Source: Amycolatopsis antarctica
GTDB taxonomy: Bacteria; Actinomycetota; Actinomycetes; Mycobacteriales; Pseudonocardiaceae
Assembly (NCBI RefSeq): GCF_002262875.1
Contig: NZ_NKYE01000015.1
Location: forward strand, 62,001 to 126,000
DNA: 64,000 bases
Direction: 5' to 3'
Shown: piece by piece, positions 41,907-51,747 of the stretch
Layout: each line of letters opens with the position of its first letter
Numbering within the stretch: the stretch's first letter is position 1
Made by a program: the position numbers and the translations under genes
Notes under the pieces: model-generated
Seen by the model: the letters and a program-made list of their open reading frames with translations, nothing else
Databases searched by the model: none
What the model was told of the DNA's origin: nothing

Positions 41907-44150
41907 GTGTCTGACAGCCCTGACGCCGTCGTTGGCGAGATGAACGAGGAGAGCGCCGGCGGTTGCCCGGTCTCCGCCGGACGCTTCAAGCACCCCGCCG
42001 AGGGCGGGAGCAACAACGAGTGGTGGCCGAACCAGCTCAACCTGAAGATCCTGCGCAAGCACCCCGCCGTGGCCAACCCCATGGGCGAGGACTTCGACTA
42101 CGCCGCCGCGTTCGGCTCGGTCGACCTCGACGCGCTGGCCAAGGATGTCGACGAGGTGCTGACGACCTCCCAGGAGTGGTGGCCGGCGGACTTCGGTCAC
42201 TACGGCCCGCTGATGATCCGGATGGCCTGGCACAGCGCCGGTACGTACCGCGTCGACGACGGCCGCGGTGGGGCGGGCGCCGGAATGCAGCGCTTCGCGC
42301 CGCTGAACAGCTGGCCGGACAACGGGAACCTGGACAAGGCGCGCCGTCTGCTGTGGCCGGTCAAGAAGAAGTACGGCCGGACGATCTCGTGGGCCGACCT
42401 GATGATCTTCACCGGCAATCGCGCGCTGGAGACGATGGGACTGAAGACCTTCGGTTTCGCCGGTGGCCGGGCCGACGTGTGGGAACCCGACGAGGACGTG
42501 TACTGGGGCCCCGAGCGCACCTGGCTCGGCGACGAGCGCTACACCGGTGACCGGGAGCTGGAGAGCCCGCTGGCCGCCGTCCAGATGGGCCTGATCTACG
42601 TCAACCCCGAGGGCCCCAACGGAAACCCGGATCCGCTCGCCGCGGCCCGCGACATCCGCGAGACCTTCGGGCGGATGGCGATGAACGACGAGGAGACCGT
42701 CGCGCTGATCGCGGGCGGCCACACCTTCGGCAAGACCCACGGTGCCGCCGATCCGGACCAGTACGTCGGCCCCGAGCCCGAGGGGGCGCCGCTGGAGGAG
42801 CAGAGCCTGGGCTGGAAGAACACCTTCGGCAGCGGCAAGGGCCGGGACGCGATCACCAGTGGTCTCGAGGTCACCTGGACGGCGACGCCGACCAGGTGGA
42901 GCAACAGCTTCTTCGACAACCTGTTCGGTTACGAGTGGGAGCTGACCGCCAGCCCCGCAGGAGCCAACCAGTGGCAGCCGAAGGACGGCGCGGGCACCGG
43001 CACGGTGCCCGACCCCGAGGACGGTTCGCTGAGCCGTCCCCCGACGATGCTGACGACCGACCTCGCGCTGCGGTTCGACCCGGTCTACGAGCCGATCTCG
43101 CGGCGATTCCACGAGAACCCCGAGGTCTTCGCCGACGCCTTCGCCCGGGCCTGGTTCAAGCTCACCCACCGCGACATGGGGCCGATCCAGCGTTACCTCG
43201 GACCGCTGGTCCCGAGCGAAACCCTGATCTGGCAGGACCCCGTCCCCGCGGTGGACCACGAGCTGGTGGACGACTCCGACATCAGGACGCTCAAGGACAC
43301 GCTGCTGGACTCCGGGCTGTCGGTCGCCCAGCTCGTCTCCACCGCGTGGGCCTCGGCCTCCACCTTCCGCGGCAGCGACAAGCGCGGCGGGGCGAACGGC
43401 GCGCGCATCCGCTTCGAGCCCCAGCGCGACTGGGAGGTCAACGACCCCGAGACGGTGACGACCGTGCTGCGCACGCTGGAGGGAGTCCAGGAGTCGTTCA
43501 ACGGTGCGCAGTCCGCCGGGAAGAGGATCTCGCTGGCCGACCTGATCGTGCTCGGTGGGTGTGCCGCCGTCGAGCGGGCGGCGAGGGAGGCGGGCCACGA
43601 GGTCGAGGTGCCGTTCACCCCCGGCCGGACGGACGCCACGCCGGAGCAGACCGACGCGGAGTCCTTCGCGCCGCTCGAGCCCGCCGCCGACGGTTTCCGC
43701 AACTACCGCGGCAAGGGTCACCGCCTGCCCTCGGAGTACCTGCTCGTCGACCGCGCGAACCTGCTGAACCTGAGCGCGCCCGAGATGACCGTCCTCGTCG
43801 GCGGTCTGCGGGTGCTCGGCGCGAACCACCGGCAGTCCTCGCTCGGTGTGCTCACCTCGGCACCCGGCTCGCTGACCAACGACTTCTTCGTGAACCTGCT
43901 CGACATGGGCACGGAGTGGAAGGCGGCGGAGGGGTCCGGCTCGGAGGCGGAGACCTTCGAGGCCCGCGATCTCGGCACGGGTGAGGTCAAGTGGACGGGC
44001 AGCCGGGTCGACCTCGTGTTCGGTTCGAACTCGGAGCTGCGCGCACTGGCCGAGGTCTACGCGAGCGATGACTCGCAGGCGAAGTTCGTCGGCGATTTCG
44101 TCGCCGCCTGGGACAAGGTGATGAACCTCGACCGGTTCGACCTCTCCTGA
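41907..44150 (+). CDS. katG: Catalase-peroxidase KatG
   Basis: 747 residues. The distal site Arg105-Trp108-His109 is in MIRMAWHSAGTYR, the proximal His in GGHTFGKTHGAADPDQYVGPEPEG, and the Tyr of the Met-Tyr-Trp adduct in LIYVNPEGPNGNPDP. Two peroxidase domains, the second without heme ligands, are of normal length. The enzyme removes H2O2 and peroxides in the cytosol and is co-transcribed with furA. GTG start after AAAGGA. Confidence 0.97.
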   Translation: MSDSPDAVVGEMNEESAGGCPVSAGRFKHPAEGGSNNEWWPNQLNLKILRKHPAVANPMGEDFDYAAAFGSVDLDALAKDVDEVLTTSQEWWPADFGHYGPLMIRMAWHSAGTYRVDDGRGGAGAGMQRFAPLNSWPDNGNLDKARRLLWPVKKKYGRTISWADLMIFTGNRALETMGLKTFGFAGGRADVWEPDEDVYWGPERTWLGDERYTGDRELESPLAAVQMGLIYVNPEGPNGNPDPLAAARDIRETFGRMAMNDEETVALIAGGHTFGKTHGAADPDQYVGPEPEGAPLEEQSLGWKNTFGSGKGRDAITSGLEVTWTATPTRWSNSFFDNLFGYEWELTASPAGANQWQPKDGAGTGTVPDPEDGSLSRPPTMLTTDLALRFDPVYEPISRRFHENPEVFADAFARAWFKLTHRDMGPIQRYLGPLVPSETLIWQDPVPAVDHELVDDSDIRTLKDTLLDSGLSVAQLVSTAWASASTFRGSDKRGGANGARIRFEPQRDWEVNDPETVTTVLRTLEGVQESFNGAQSAGKRISLADLIVLGGCAAVERAAREAGHEVEVPFTPGRTDATPEQTDAESFAPLEPAADGFRNYRGKGHRLPSEYLLVDRANLLNLSAPEMTVLVGGLRVLGANHRQSSLGVLTSAPGSLTNDFFVNLLDMGTEWKAAEGSGSEAETFEARDLGTGEVKWTGSRVDLVFGSNSELRALAEVYASDDSQAKFVGDFVAAWDKVMNLDRFDLS

Positions 44151-44158
44151 TCCACCGG

Positions 44159-44193
44159 AGTCCGGGCCCGCCGCTCGCCGGCGGGCCCGGACT
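44159..44193 (+). terminator. Strong hairpin terminator after katG
   Basis: AGTCCGGGCCCGCCG (44159-44173) pairs perfectly over 15 bp with CGGCGGGCCCGGACT (44179-44193), with a 5-nt loop, 8 bp after the stop codon. Confidence 0.75.
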
Positions 44194-44390
44194 GCCCGAA
44201 AACGCCGCGACCCGAGTGCGATCGCGCGGTCCGGTACGGAGCCGGACGGCCGGCTCGCGGATGAGCCGTATCGCATCTGGACGGACACCCTGCTCCGGTT
44301 GGGCCAGCCGGGTCCGCGACGCCCGGCGAGCCACTCGGACATCCGCATCCGGGAGGTGTAGCGGGCGGTGCGCACGGGTACGCGAGACCG

Positions 44391-45674
44391 ATGACACGAG
44401 ACATTTTCGTTCTGGGGCTGGATTCCAAGAACTTCCGTACGTTCGCCGACATCGAGGGCCTGGCCGGTTACGAGTTCCATCCGCTGCTGTCGTTCGAGGA
44501 AATGCTGGAGGCGGACCGGTTCCCGATGGCCGAGTTGCTGGCGAAGGCTGAGCGCCAGCTCGACGAGTTCGACGGCACGGTCGACGCGATCGTGGGCTAC
44601 TGGGACTTCCCGGTGAGTTCGATGGTGCCGATCCTGTGCGCGCGGCGGAAGCTCAGATCCGCGTCGCTGGAGTCGGTGCTCAAGTGTGAGCACAAGTACT
44701 GGAGCCGGGTGGAACAGGCGAAGGTGATCGACGAGTATCCCCGATTCGGCCTGGTGCCCCTGGACAGCACCGAGCCCCCCGCGGGGGTGGGTTTCCCGAT
44801 GTGGGTCAAGCCGGTCAAGGCGTTCTCCTCCGAACTCGCGTTCCGGGTGACAGACCGGGATCAGTTCGTGGCGGCACTCGCGGAAGTGCGGGACGGCATC
44901 GGCAGGGTCGGCGAGGCGTTCCAGTACGTCCTGGACCGGGCGGACCTGCCCGCAGACATCGCCGAGATCGGTGCGCAGGTGTGCGTGGCCGAGGAAGCGG
45001 TGGGCGGTCGCCAGGTGACCGTGGAGGGTTACGACAACGGCGACGGTGTCCACGTGTACGGGGTGATCGATTCGCACGACTATCCCGGTACGTCGAGTTT
45101 CCAGCGGTACCAGTACCCCTCGTCGCTTCCCGAGCAGACGCAGCGGCAGATGGCGGACATCTCGCGCCGGGTGATCGAGCACATCGGCCTGACCTCGGTG
45201 GCGTTCAACATCGAGTACTTCTGGGACCCGCAGACCGACGAGATCAACCTGCTGGAGATCAACCCCAGGCACTCGCAGTCGCACGCGATGCTCTTCGACT
45301 ACGTCGACGGGGTGCCCAATCACCAGTGCGTGGTCAACCTCGCGCTGGGCATCGATCCCGACATGCCGTACCGGAAGGGGCCGTACCAGTTCGCCGCGAA
45401 ATGGTTTGTCCGCCGGTTCGCCGACGGTGTCGTCCACCGCGGCCCCACCCCCGAGGAATTGTCCACTATGGAGCGTACGATTCCCGGGTGCGTCGCGGAA
45501 GTGCTCGCACACGAGGGCGACCGGCTTTCCGATCTGCCCGAGCAGGACAGCTACAGCTATGCGTACGCCACGGTGCACGTGGGCGCGGACAGCGAGGAGG
45601 AACTCGCCACCAAGTACGCCCAGTGCCTCGACGCCCTCCCGTTCGAATTCGGAGATGACGAGCCCCATGCGTGA
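44391..45674 (+). CDS. ATP-grasp ligase
   Basis: 427 residues of ATP-grasp fold. A variable N-terminal domain precedes the nucleotide region (FPMWVKPVKAFSS) and the metal-binding end LLEINPRHSQSHAMLFDY. It should ligate a carboxylate to an amine or thiol using ATP. Its stop overlaps the start of the CocE/NonD hydrolase by 8 nt, so the two are translationally coupled. The substrate is unknown; no NRPS or other biosynthetic gene is near. Confidence 0.88.
   Translation: MTRDIFVLGLDSKNFRTFADIEGLAGYEFHPLLSFEEMLEADRFPMAELLAKAERQLDEFDGTVDAIVGYWDFPVSSMVPILCARRKLRSASLESVLKCEHKYWSRVEQAKVIDEYPRFGLVPLDSTEPPAGVGFPMWVKPVKAFSSELAFRVTDRDQFVAALAEVRDGIGRVGEAFQYVLDRADLPADIAEIGAQVCVAEEAVGGRQVTVEGYDNGDGVHVYGVIDSHDYPGTSSFQRYQYPSSLPEQTQRQMADISRRVIEHIGLTSVAFNIEYFWDPQTDEINLLEINPRHSQSHAMLFDYVDGVPNHQCVVNLALGIDPDMPYRKGPYQFAAKWFVRRFADGVVHRGPTPEELSTMERTIPGCVAEVLAHEGDRLSDLPEQDSYSYAYATVHVGADSEEELATKYAQCLDALPFEFGDDEPHA
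45461..45473. repeat. GTCCA-CTA-TGGAG, near-copy of the palindrome
   Basis: One base from the GTCCA-N3-TGGAC consensus, inside the ATP-grasp coding region. Confidence 0.3.
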
Positions 45675-47721
45675 AGTGACCACTTTCCCGCACGAGATCA
45701 CCGAGGAGGAGCACGTCTGGATCCCGACCGCCGGCGGCACCCGGCTGGCGGCGCGGATCTGGCGACCGACCACCTCCGATCAGGATCCGGTGCCCGCGAT
45801 CCTGGAGTTCATCCCGTACCGCAAACGCGACGGCACCGCGAAGCGCGACTCGATCCACCACCCGTACCTGGCGGGGCACGGGTACGCCGCGGTCCGGGTG
45901 GACCTGCGCGGCAGCGGCGATTCGGAGGGTGTGCTCACCGGCGAGTACCTGGAACAGGAACTCGCCGACGCGGAGGACGTGTTGTCCTGGCTCGCCGGGC
46001 AGCGCTGGTGCGACGGCAACACGGGGATGATGGGCATCTCCTGGGGCGGTTTCAACGCGCTGCAGGTCGCCGCCCGCCGCCCGCGCAGCCTGGGCGCGAT
46101 CGTCACCGTGTGCTCCACCGACGACCGCTACGCCGACGACGTCCACTACATGGGCGGGTGCCTGCTCGGTGACAACCTGTCCTGGGCGTCGACGATGTTC
46201 GCGCAGAACTCGACGCCACCGGACCCGGCGCTGGTGGGCGAGCGGTGGCGCGAGATGTGGCACGAACGCCTGCGGGGCAGCGGACTGTGGCTCGAGGACT
46301 GGATGCGGCACCAGCGCCGGGACGAGTTCTGGCGGCACGGCTCGATCTGTGAGGACAGTTCGCGGGTGAACTGTCCCGTGCTGGCGGTGAGCGGCTGGGC
46401 GGACGGCTACTCCAACTCCGTCTTCCGGCTGATGGAGGAACTCGACGTCCCGCGCAAGGGCCTGATCGGGCCGTGGTCGCACAAGTACCCGCACCTGGGC
46501 GAGCCCGGCCCGGCCATCGGCTTCCTCCAGGAGATGGTGCGCTGGTGGGACCGCTGGCTGAAAGGCCGGGAGAACGGCGTGATGGACGAGCCGATGCTGC
46601 GCACCTGGATGCAGGAGAGCGTGCCGCCGTCCACCGCCTACGCGGAGCGTCCCGGCCGCTGGGTCGGCGAGCCCGCCTGGCCCTCCCCGCACGTGACCCA
46701 TCGGACGTTCCCGTTGGGACGCAACAGGATTCTCGGTGTCGATGACACCGAAGCCGGCATCGGAGGTGACACCGGCGGGGGTGGCGACTTCGCGCTGTCC
46801 GTGCAGTCGCCGCTGTCGGTGGGGCAGTTCGCCGGCAAGTGGTGTTCCTACAACGCGCCGCCGGACCTGCCGTACGACCAGCGTGAGGAGGACGGCGGCT
46901 CGCTCGTCTTCGACAGTGACGTCCTGACCTCCCGGCTGGAGATCCTGGGCGCACCCGTGGTGGAGTTGGACGTGACGGTGGACCGGCCGGTGGCGATGAT
47001 CGCGGCGCGGCTGTCCGACATCGCCGAGGACGGCAGCGCGACCAGGGTCACCTACGGGCTGCTCAACCTCACCCACCGGGACTCCCACGCCGAGCCGGAA
47101 ACCTTGGTACCCGGCGAGCGATACCGGGTCCGCGTCGCGCTGAACGGTGTGGCGCAGGCGTTCCCGGCGGGCCACCGGATCAGGGTGTCGCTGTCCACCT
47201 CGTACTGGCCGCTCGCATGGCCACCCCCGGAACCCGTTCGCCTCACCGTCTTCCCGGCGAACAGCGCCCTGATCCTGCCCAGGCGCCCGACCGCCGAGTC
47301 CGACGACGTCACGCTCCGGCCGTTCGACCCACCCGAGGGCGCGGCTCCGCTGAGGACGACACCGGTCGCCCCGGGCGAGCACCGCTGGCGGGTCTCCCGG
47401 GACCTCGTCGACTACTGCTCGGAACTGGAGGTGGTGAAGGACTCCGGCACCGTCCGCTTCGACGACATCGACCTCGAGGTGTCCCAGCGCGGCGAGGAAC
47501 GGTACCGCTGGACCGGGGACGACTTCGACTCGGTGCGCGCGGAGACGGTGTGGGAGGTCGGATACCGGCGGGACGACTGGCACGCGCGGACCCGCACCCG
47601 GACGGTGCTGACCTCCGACCGCGAACGGTTCGTGCTGCACGCGCAACTCGACGCCTACGAGAACGACCAGCGCGTCGAGTCGCTCGACTGGCAGACCACG
47701 ATTCCCCGCGACCATGTCTGA
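45667..47721 (+). CDS. CocE/NonD-family (S15-type) hydrolase
   Basis: 684 residues: an N-terminal X-Pro dipeptidyl-peptidase/CocE alpha/beta hydrolase domain with nucleophile GISWGG, acid in SGWADGY and His in GPWSHKYPH. It ends in the PepX_C jelly-roll domain with SDVLTSRLEILGAPVVELDVTVDRP. The family includes amidases and esterases. The overlap with the ATP-grasp gene suggests the pair makes and breaks, or makes and matures, an amide bond on the same compound. Confidence 0.92.
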   Translation: MREVTTFPHEITEEEHVWIPTAGGTRLAARIWRPTTSDQDPVPAILEFIPYRKRDGTAKRDSIHHPYLAGHGYAAVRVDLRGSGDSEGVLTGEYLEQELADAEDVLSWLAGQRWCDGNTGMMGISWGGFNALQVAARRPRSLGAIVTVCSTDDRYADDVHYMGGCLLGDNLSWASTMFAQNSTPPDPALVGERWREMWHERLRGSGLWLEDWMRHQRRDEFWRHGSICEDSSRVNCPVLAVSGWADGYSNSVFRLMEELDVPRKGLIGPWSHKYPHLGEPGPAIGFLQEMVRWWDRWLKGRENGVMDEPMLRTWMQESVPPSTAYAERPGRWVGEPAWPSPHVTHRTFPLGRNRILGVDDTEAGIGGDTGGGGDFALSVQSPLSVGQFAGKWCSYNAPPDLPYDQREEDGGSLVFDSDVLTSRLEILGAPVVELDVTVDRPVAMIAARLSDIAEDGSATRVTYGLLNLTHRDSHAEPETLVPGERYRVRVALNGVAQAFPAGHRIRVSLSTSYWPLAWPPPEPVRLTVFPANSALILPRRPTAESDDVTLRPFDPPEGAAPLRTTPVAPGEHRWRVSRDLVDYCSELEVVKDSGTVRFDDIDLEVSQRGEERYRWTGDDFDSVRAETVWEVGYRRDDWHARTRTRTVLTSDRERFVLHAQLDAYENDQRVESLDWQTTIPRDHV

Positions 47722-47778
47722 CCGGTGAGCGACGGCTGACCGCCGAGCGACGTCCGACCGCCGAGCGCGGACCCGGCC

Positions 47779-48999
47779 TCAGGCGGGATCGGCGGCGAAC
47801 GGACCACCGGGGCCGAAAGCCCGCGCCGCGAAACGTTCACCGATGCGCCGGTGCGTGGCGGCGTCGGGGTGGAGCCGGTCCGGCAGCGGCAGTTCGGCGA
47901 AGTCCGCCTCGCCGTACAGGTCCAGGCCGTCGATGTGGTGCAGGTTCGGGTCGCCGTCCGCGCGACGGCGCAGAATCCGGGCCAGCTCGTCCCGGATCAC
48001 GGTCAGCGTCAGCTTGCCGGCGGAACGTTCGGCGGGGTCGCCGGTGGCCCGGAACCGCACCTCGCCGACGCGCAGGGCGTCGAGGTCGAAAGCGCCCGGC
48101 CCCGGGGTGTCCTCGTGGATGGGACAGAAGATGGGGGAGACGACGAGCAGCGGCGCGGTGGGATGGCCCTCGCGGATGGTGTCCAGGAAGCCGTGCACGG
48201 CCGAGGTGAACGTTCGCAACCGCATTCCGTCACTGTTCACCAGATTGATGCCGATCTTGACGCTGATCAGATCGGCGGGGGTGTCGCGCATCGTGCGCGC
48301 GGTGAACGCGTCCAGCAGGGCGCTGCCGGAAAACCCGAGGTTGATCAGTTCGGTACCACCCAGCGCGGACGCGAGAGCGGGCCAGGTTCCGCTGGGGCTG
48401 GCGGCGTTGGAGCCCTGGCTGATGGAACTGCCGTGGTGCAGCCACACCGGCCGGCGGCCGGGCGGAACGGGTTGCACGGGCGCGTCGGTGCGCAGCGCGA
48501 CCAACTCGGTGAGTTCGTTGTGCGGCAGCCAGATCTCCAGGTCCTTGACCCGGTCGGGCAGCCCGGAGAAACGGACGGTACCGGCCGGGCCGGGGGTGGT
48601 CTCGGCGGAGCCGGTGGTCATGTCCACCGTCAGCACGTCGCCCCCGGCGACACTGTCCTGGGCGGCCAGAGTGCGATCGACGAGCAGGTCGTACACACCA
48701 TCCGGGCGGCGCGGGGCACCGCGGTACACCACCTTGGTGGGCAGGGTGTCCAGTTCGACCGCGGTGGCGCGGGTGCGGAGGACCACCCGCACGCCGGAGG
48801 GCTGGGCCTCGGCCGTGGCGAGCTGACTGTCGGCACACTGCGCGCGGGCTCTGGCGGGCAGCCGGTGCGGCCGCACTCCGCGTTCGGTGCGTTCCAGTTC
48901 GAGGGCGCCGTGCATAAGCTCCGCCGTGACGGGTGTGCTGATCCAGTCCGCCGGTCCGGTCGTCGCGCGGGAGGTGGGGACGTCGTGCTCGCGGTTCAT
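47779..48999 (-). CDS. SGNH/GDSL-family hydrolase
   Basis: 406 residues. An N-terminal beta-rich module (about 1-190) precedes an SGNH hydrolase domain with the nucleophile in HHGSSISQG, GFSGSALLD and the catalytic D-x-x-H region DRLHPDAATH. Expected to be an esterase or carbohydrate deacetylase. ATG at 48999 begins MNREHDVPTS; no signal peptide is seen. Confidence 0.85.
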   Translation of the reverse strand: MNREHDVPTSRATTGPADWISTPVTAELMHGALELERTERGVRPHRLPARARAQCADSQLATAEAQPSGVRVVLRTRATAVELDTLPTKVVYRGAPRRPDGVYDLLVDRTLAAQDSVAGGDVLTVDMTTGSAETTPGPAGTVRFSGLPDRVKDLEIWLPHNELTELVALRTDAPVQPVPPGRRPVWLHHGSSISQGSNAASPSGTWPALASALGGTELINLGFSGSALLDAFTARTMRDTPADLISVKIGINLVNSDGMRLRTFTSAVHGFLDTIREGHPTAPLLVVSPIFCPIHEDTPGPGAFDLDALRVGEVRFRATGDPAERSAGKLTLTVIRDELARILRRRADGDPNLHHIDGLDLYGEADFAELPLPDRLHPDAATHRRIGERFAARAFGPGGPFAADPA

Positions 49000-49115
49000 G
49001 GGGCCAGCCTGCCAACGGCGCTCCCGATCCGCACGCGCATTTGCCGCTCGTCACTCCGGCGTCCCCGCCGTCAGTGGTCCCTGGCCGTGGCGTAGCGGGG
49101 GGAACTCGGGGCCGG

Positions 49116-49403
49116 TCAGCGCAACCGCTCGGTCAGCCGGATCGTCACCGCATCGCCGTCGGACTTGCCGATGGCTCGTCGGATGGTGGCGGCGACCGGC
49201 AGCTTGTGCGTGCCGTCGCCGAGCGCCATGAACGCACCCCGGAATGGCTCGCCGTCGACGGTGCCCGCGACCTTCACCAGACCGCGCGTGCCGAAGATGA
49301 CCGCCGAGTCCGGCAGGGTCACGCATGTCCACGTGTCGCCGTCGCGCACCTTTCCGAGGGTTGCGGTGAACGTGATGTCGAGTGGGCTCGCACCGGTTGC
49401 CAT
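49116..49403 (-). CDS. DUF1905 domain protein
   Basis: 95 residues: a beta-barrel-like DUF1905 domain (ITFTATLGKV, WTCVTLP, GTVDGEPFRGAFMALGDGTHKLPVAATIRRAIGKSDGDAVTIRL). Function unknown. ATG at 49403 follows AAGGAG. It is divergent from the aldo-keto reductase. Confidence 0.88.
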   Translation of the reverse strand: MATGASPLDITFTATLGKVRDGDTWTCVTLPDSAVIFGTRGLVKVAGTVDGEPFRGAFMALGDGTHKLPVAATIRRAIGKSDGDAVTIRLTERLR

Positions 49404-49545
49404 GGGATGCTCCTTCGCCTTGGCCGAGCTCGGACGATCGCCATGGCGAATGTACTCACGACGTTTCCGATCGGCGCCGCACTTGTGTGCGGGGGTGCGT
49501 TCGATAGCGTGGCGATGACCGTGCCCGGAAGTCGGAAGGATCCCC

Positions 49546-50574
49546 ATGACCTATGTCGCCGCTGACGGCCGGTACGAGTCGCTGCCCTACCGCCGCACCG
49601 GTCGCAGTGGCCTGCTGCTGCCCGCGGTCTCGCTCGGCCTGTGGCAGAACTTCGGCGACAGCGCGCCACTGGAGACCCAGCGGGCGATCCTGCGCAGGGC
49701 GTTCGACCAGGGTGTCACGCATTTCGACCTGGCGAACAACTACGGCCCGCCCTACGGCAGCGCGGAGATCAACTTCGGCAGGATCCTGGCCGAGGACTTC
49801 CGCCCGTACCGCGACGAACTGGTGATCTCGACCAAGGCCGGTTACGACATGTGGCCCGGCCCGTACGGCGATCACGGCTCGCGCAAGTACCTGCTCGCCA
49901 GCCTGGACCAGTCCCTGGCGCGGATGGGTGTGGACTACGTCGACATCTTCTACTCGCACCGGGCCGACCCGGACACTCCGCTGGAGGAGACGATGGGTGC
50001 GCTGCACACCGCCGTGACCTCGGGGCGCGCGCTCTACGCCGGCATCTCCAGCTATTCCCCGGAACGCACGAGGAAGGCCGCGGAGATCCTTGCCGACCTG
50101 GGTACCCCGCTGCTCATCCACCAGCCCTCGTACTCGATGTTCAACCGGTGGGTCGAGGACGGCCTGCTCGACGCCCTCGGCGAGCTCGGCGCCGGGTGCA
50201 TCGCCTTCTCCCCGCTGGCGCAGGGACTGCTCACCGATCGCTACCTGAACGGCGTCCCGGACGATTCCCGTGCCGCCCGTGCCGGCTCGCTGAGCACCGC
50301 GATGATCACCGAGGAGAAGCTCGGCGCGGTCCGTGAGCTGAACGAGATCGCCGCGTCCCGGGGGCAGACGCTCGCCCAGCTCGCGCTGTCCTGGGTGCTG
50401 CGCGATCAGCGGGTCACCAGCGTACTGATCGGAGCGTCCTCTGTGGAACAGCTCGACGACAACCTCGCGGCGACCCGCGGGCTCGACTTCGATGTGGACG
50501 AACTCGCGCGTATCGACGGACTCGCACGGGATCGAGGCATCAACATCTGGTCCGGATCCAGCGAGGTTCGTTAG
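49546..50574 (+). CDS. Aldo-keto reductase (YghZ-like)
   Basis: 342 residues of (beta/alpha)8 barrel. It carries THFDLANNYGPPYGSAE with the catalytic Asp and Tyr of the tetrad, STKAGYDMWPGPYGDHGS with Lys, and FYSHRADPDTPLEETM with His. The pattern fits L-glyceraldehyde-3-phosphate reductase/YghZ-type enzymes that use NADPH on small aldehydes. Its stop overlaps that of the convergent acetyltransferase by 4 bp. Confidence 0.92.
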   Translation: MTYVAADGRYESLPYRRTGRSGLLLPAVSLGLWQNFGDSAPLETQRAILRRAFDQGVTHFDLANNYGPPYGSAEINFGRILAEDFRPYRDELVISTKAGYDMWPGPYGDHGSRKYLLASLDQSLARMGVDYVDIFYSHRADPDTPLEETMGALHTAVTSGRALYAGISSYSPERTRKAAEILADLGTPLLIHQPSYSMFNRWVEDGLLDALGELGAGCIAFSPLAQGLLTDRYLNGVPDDSRAARAGSLSTAMITEEKLGAVRELNEIAASRGQTLAQLALSWVLRDQRVTSVLIGASSVEQLDDNLAATRGLDFDVDELARIDGLARDRGINIWSGSSEVR

Positions 50575-51122
50575 GCCGGATCACCCTGATCGGCTCGCCG
50601 GTCCTGGTCGAATTCCCGCAGGACCCGTGCCGGGTTGCCGGCGACGAGCGAGCGCGGTGGAACGTCCCGGGTCACGACCGAGCCGGCGGCGACGACTGCG
50701 TCCACGCCGATCGTGACGCCCTGCAGGATGATGGCCGAGGCGCCGATCCAGACGTTGCGGCCGATCGTGATCGGGGCCGAGGTGACCCCGCTGCGCCGCT
50801 CCGCCGGTGCGAGCGGATGACCCGAACTGATCAGCGAGACGTCCGGCCCGATCATCACCTCGTCGCCGATCTCGATGCCGCCGATGTCGTTGAACCGGCA
50901 ACCCTGATTGACGAACACGTCCCGCCCGACACGGATGTTGATCCCGTGGTCTGAGTAGACCGGCGGGATGAGATGGAAGGTCTCGTCGACCGGCCGGTCC
51001 GTCAGCTCGCTCCACGCCGCCCGGATGCGCTCCCGTTCCTCGTAGCGCAGCGCGTTGAGTTCCTCGGTCAGCCTGATCGCGCGCCGGACGCGGCCGGCGA
51101 AGTCCAGGTCCGCTGTGCTCAC
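50571..51122 (-). CDS. Left-handed beta-helix sugar O-acetyltransferase
   Basis: 183 residues: a Mac-type N-terminal helical segment (about 1-60), then hexapeptide repeats (NIRVGRDVFVNQGCRFNDIGGIEIGDEVMIGPDVSLIS) and the catalytic His in SSGHPLAPAERR, ending AGNPARVLREF. It acetylates a sugar or related acceptor from acetyl-CoA. GTG at 51122 follows AAGGAGAG. Convergent with the aldo-keto reductase. Confidence 0.9.
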   Translation of the reverse strand: MSTADLDFAGRVRRAIRLTEELNALRYEERERIRAAWSELTDRPVDETFHLIPPVYSDHGINIRVGRDVFVNQGCRFNDIGGIEIGDEVMIGPDVSLISSGHPLAPAERRSGVTSAPITIGRNVWIGASAIILQGVTIGVDAVVAAGSVVTRDVPPRSLVAGNPARVLREFDQDRRADQGDPA

Positions 51123-51365
51123 GACTCTCCTTCGGTTGACGCTCGCTTCCGCGGGACGGCGTGAGTCTAGGCATGTCGATCGCACCTCGGACGGGACGCG
51201 CCGCGACTCGGCTGGACGTGGGGGACCCCGGCGAACCGGGACGCGGTATCGACTGTCCACACCGGACGCCGATCATGGCGGCGCGCCTGAGCGGCCTGCC
51301 GGATGTGCGGGCACGGCCGGTGTAGGTTGCCGTTCGTTCGCCGATCCATTGGAAGGTACGAAATC

Positions 51366-51602
51366 TTGCCGTTCTTGCTTGCCGCTGACGAGTCGGGCGC
51401 CGCCCGGTTCCTGGGCCTGGGACTGGGTGCGGTCCTGATCCTGCTGCTCGTGGCGTACGTCGTGTTCGTGATCGCCGCGCTGGTGTCGATTCTGCGCTCC
51501 CGGGTCGACGGCGGGATGAAACTCGTCTGGGTGATCCTCGTGTTCCTCGCTCCGTTCCTGGGGAGCGTGCTGTGGTTCGTCATCGGGCGTAAGCGGTTCT
51601 GA
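51366..51602 (+). CDS. PLDc_N-domain small membrane protein
   Basis: 78 residues with two membrane helices; the second (VWVILVFLAPFLGSVLWFVIGRK) is the PLDc_N signature found at the N-terminus of cardiolipin synthases and in short stand-alone actinobacterial proteins. TTG at 51366 follows GGAAGG. Role unknown. Confidence 0.8.
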   Translation: MPFLLAADESGAARFLGLGLGAVLILLLVAYVVFVIAALVSILRSRVDGGMKLVWVILVFLAPFLGSVLWFVIGRKRF

Positions 51603-51685
51603 ACCTGCCGACCGGAGGGCCGGTGCCGCGCGAGGAGCGCGGCCACCGCCCGCCGGGTGCCCGGTACCACGAAGACGAATTTATA

Positions 51686-51719
51686 TGTTACTTTTGGGTA
51701 GTAGCTACTCGAGGTAACA
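51686..51719. promoter_or_regulatory. AT-rich dyad region before the diiron oxygenase
   Basis: TGTTAC (51686-51691) is mirrored by GTAACA (51714-51719), and an inner perfect palindrome AGTAG-CTACT lies at 51700-51709. The block is much AT-richer than its surroundings (51679-51720). It is a candidate operator/promoter for the oxygenase operon. Confidence 0.45.
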
Positions 51720-51747
51720 GCTAAGTCGCCGTCGTGAGGGGCATTCG

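Noticed and set aside
41013..45773. A 1586-codon open frame antisense to katG and the ATP-grasp gene
   Set aside because: Pure shadow of GC-rich coding DNA on the other strand; the sense genes have full family motifs.
47735..47775. Short direct repeat GACCGCCGAGCG, twice, after the CocE/NonD gene
   Set aside because: Only two copies, close to low-complexity GC-rich sequence; no sign of a mobile element or array.
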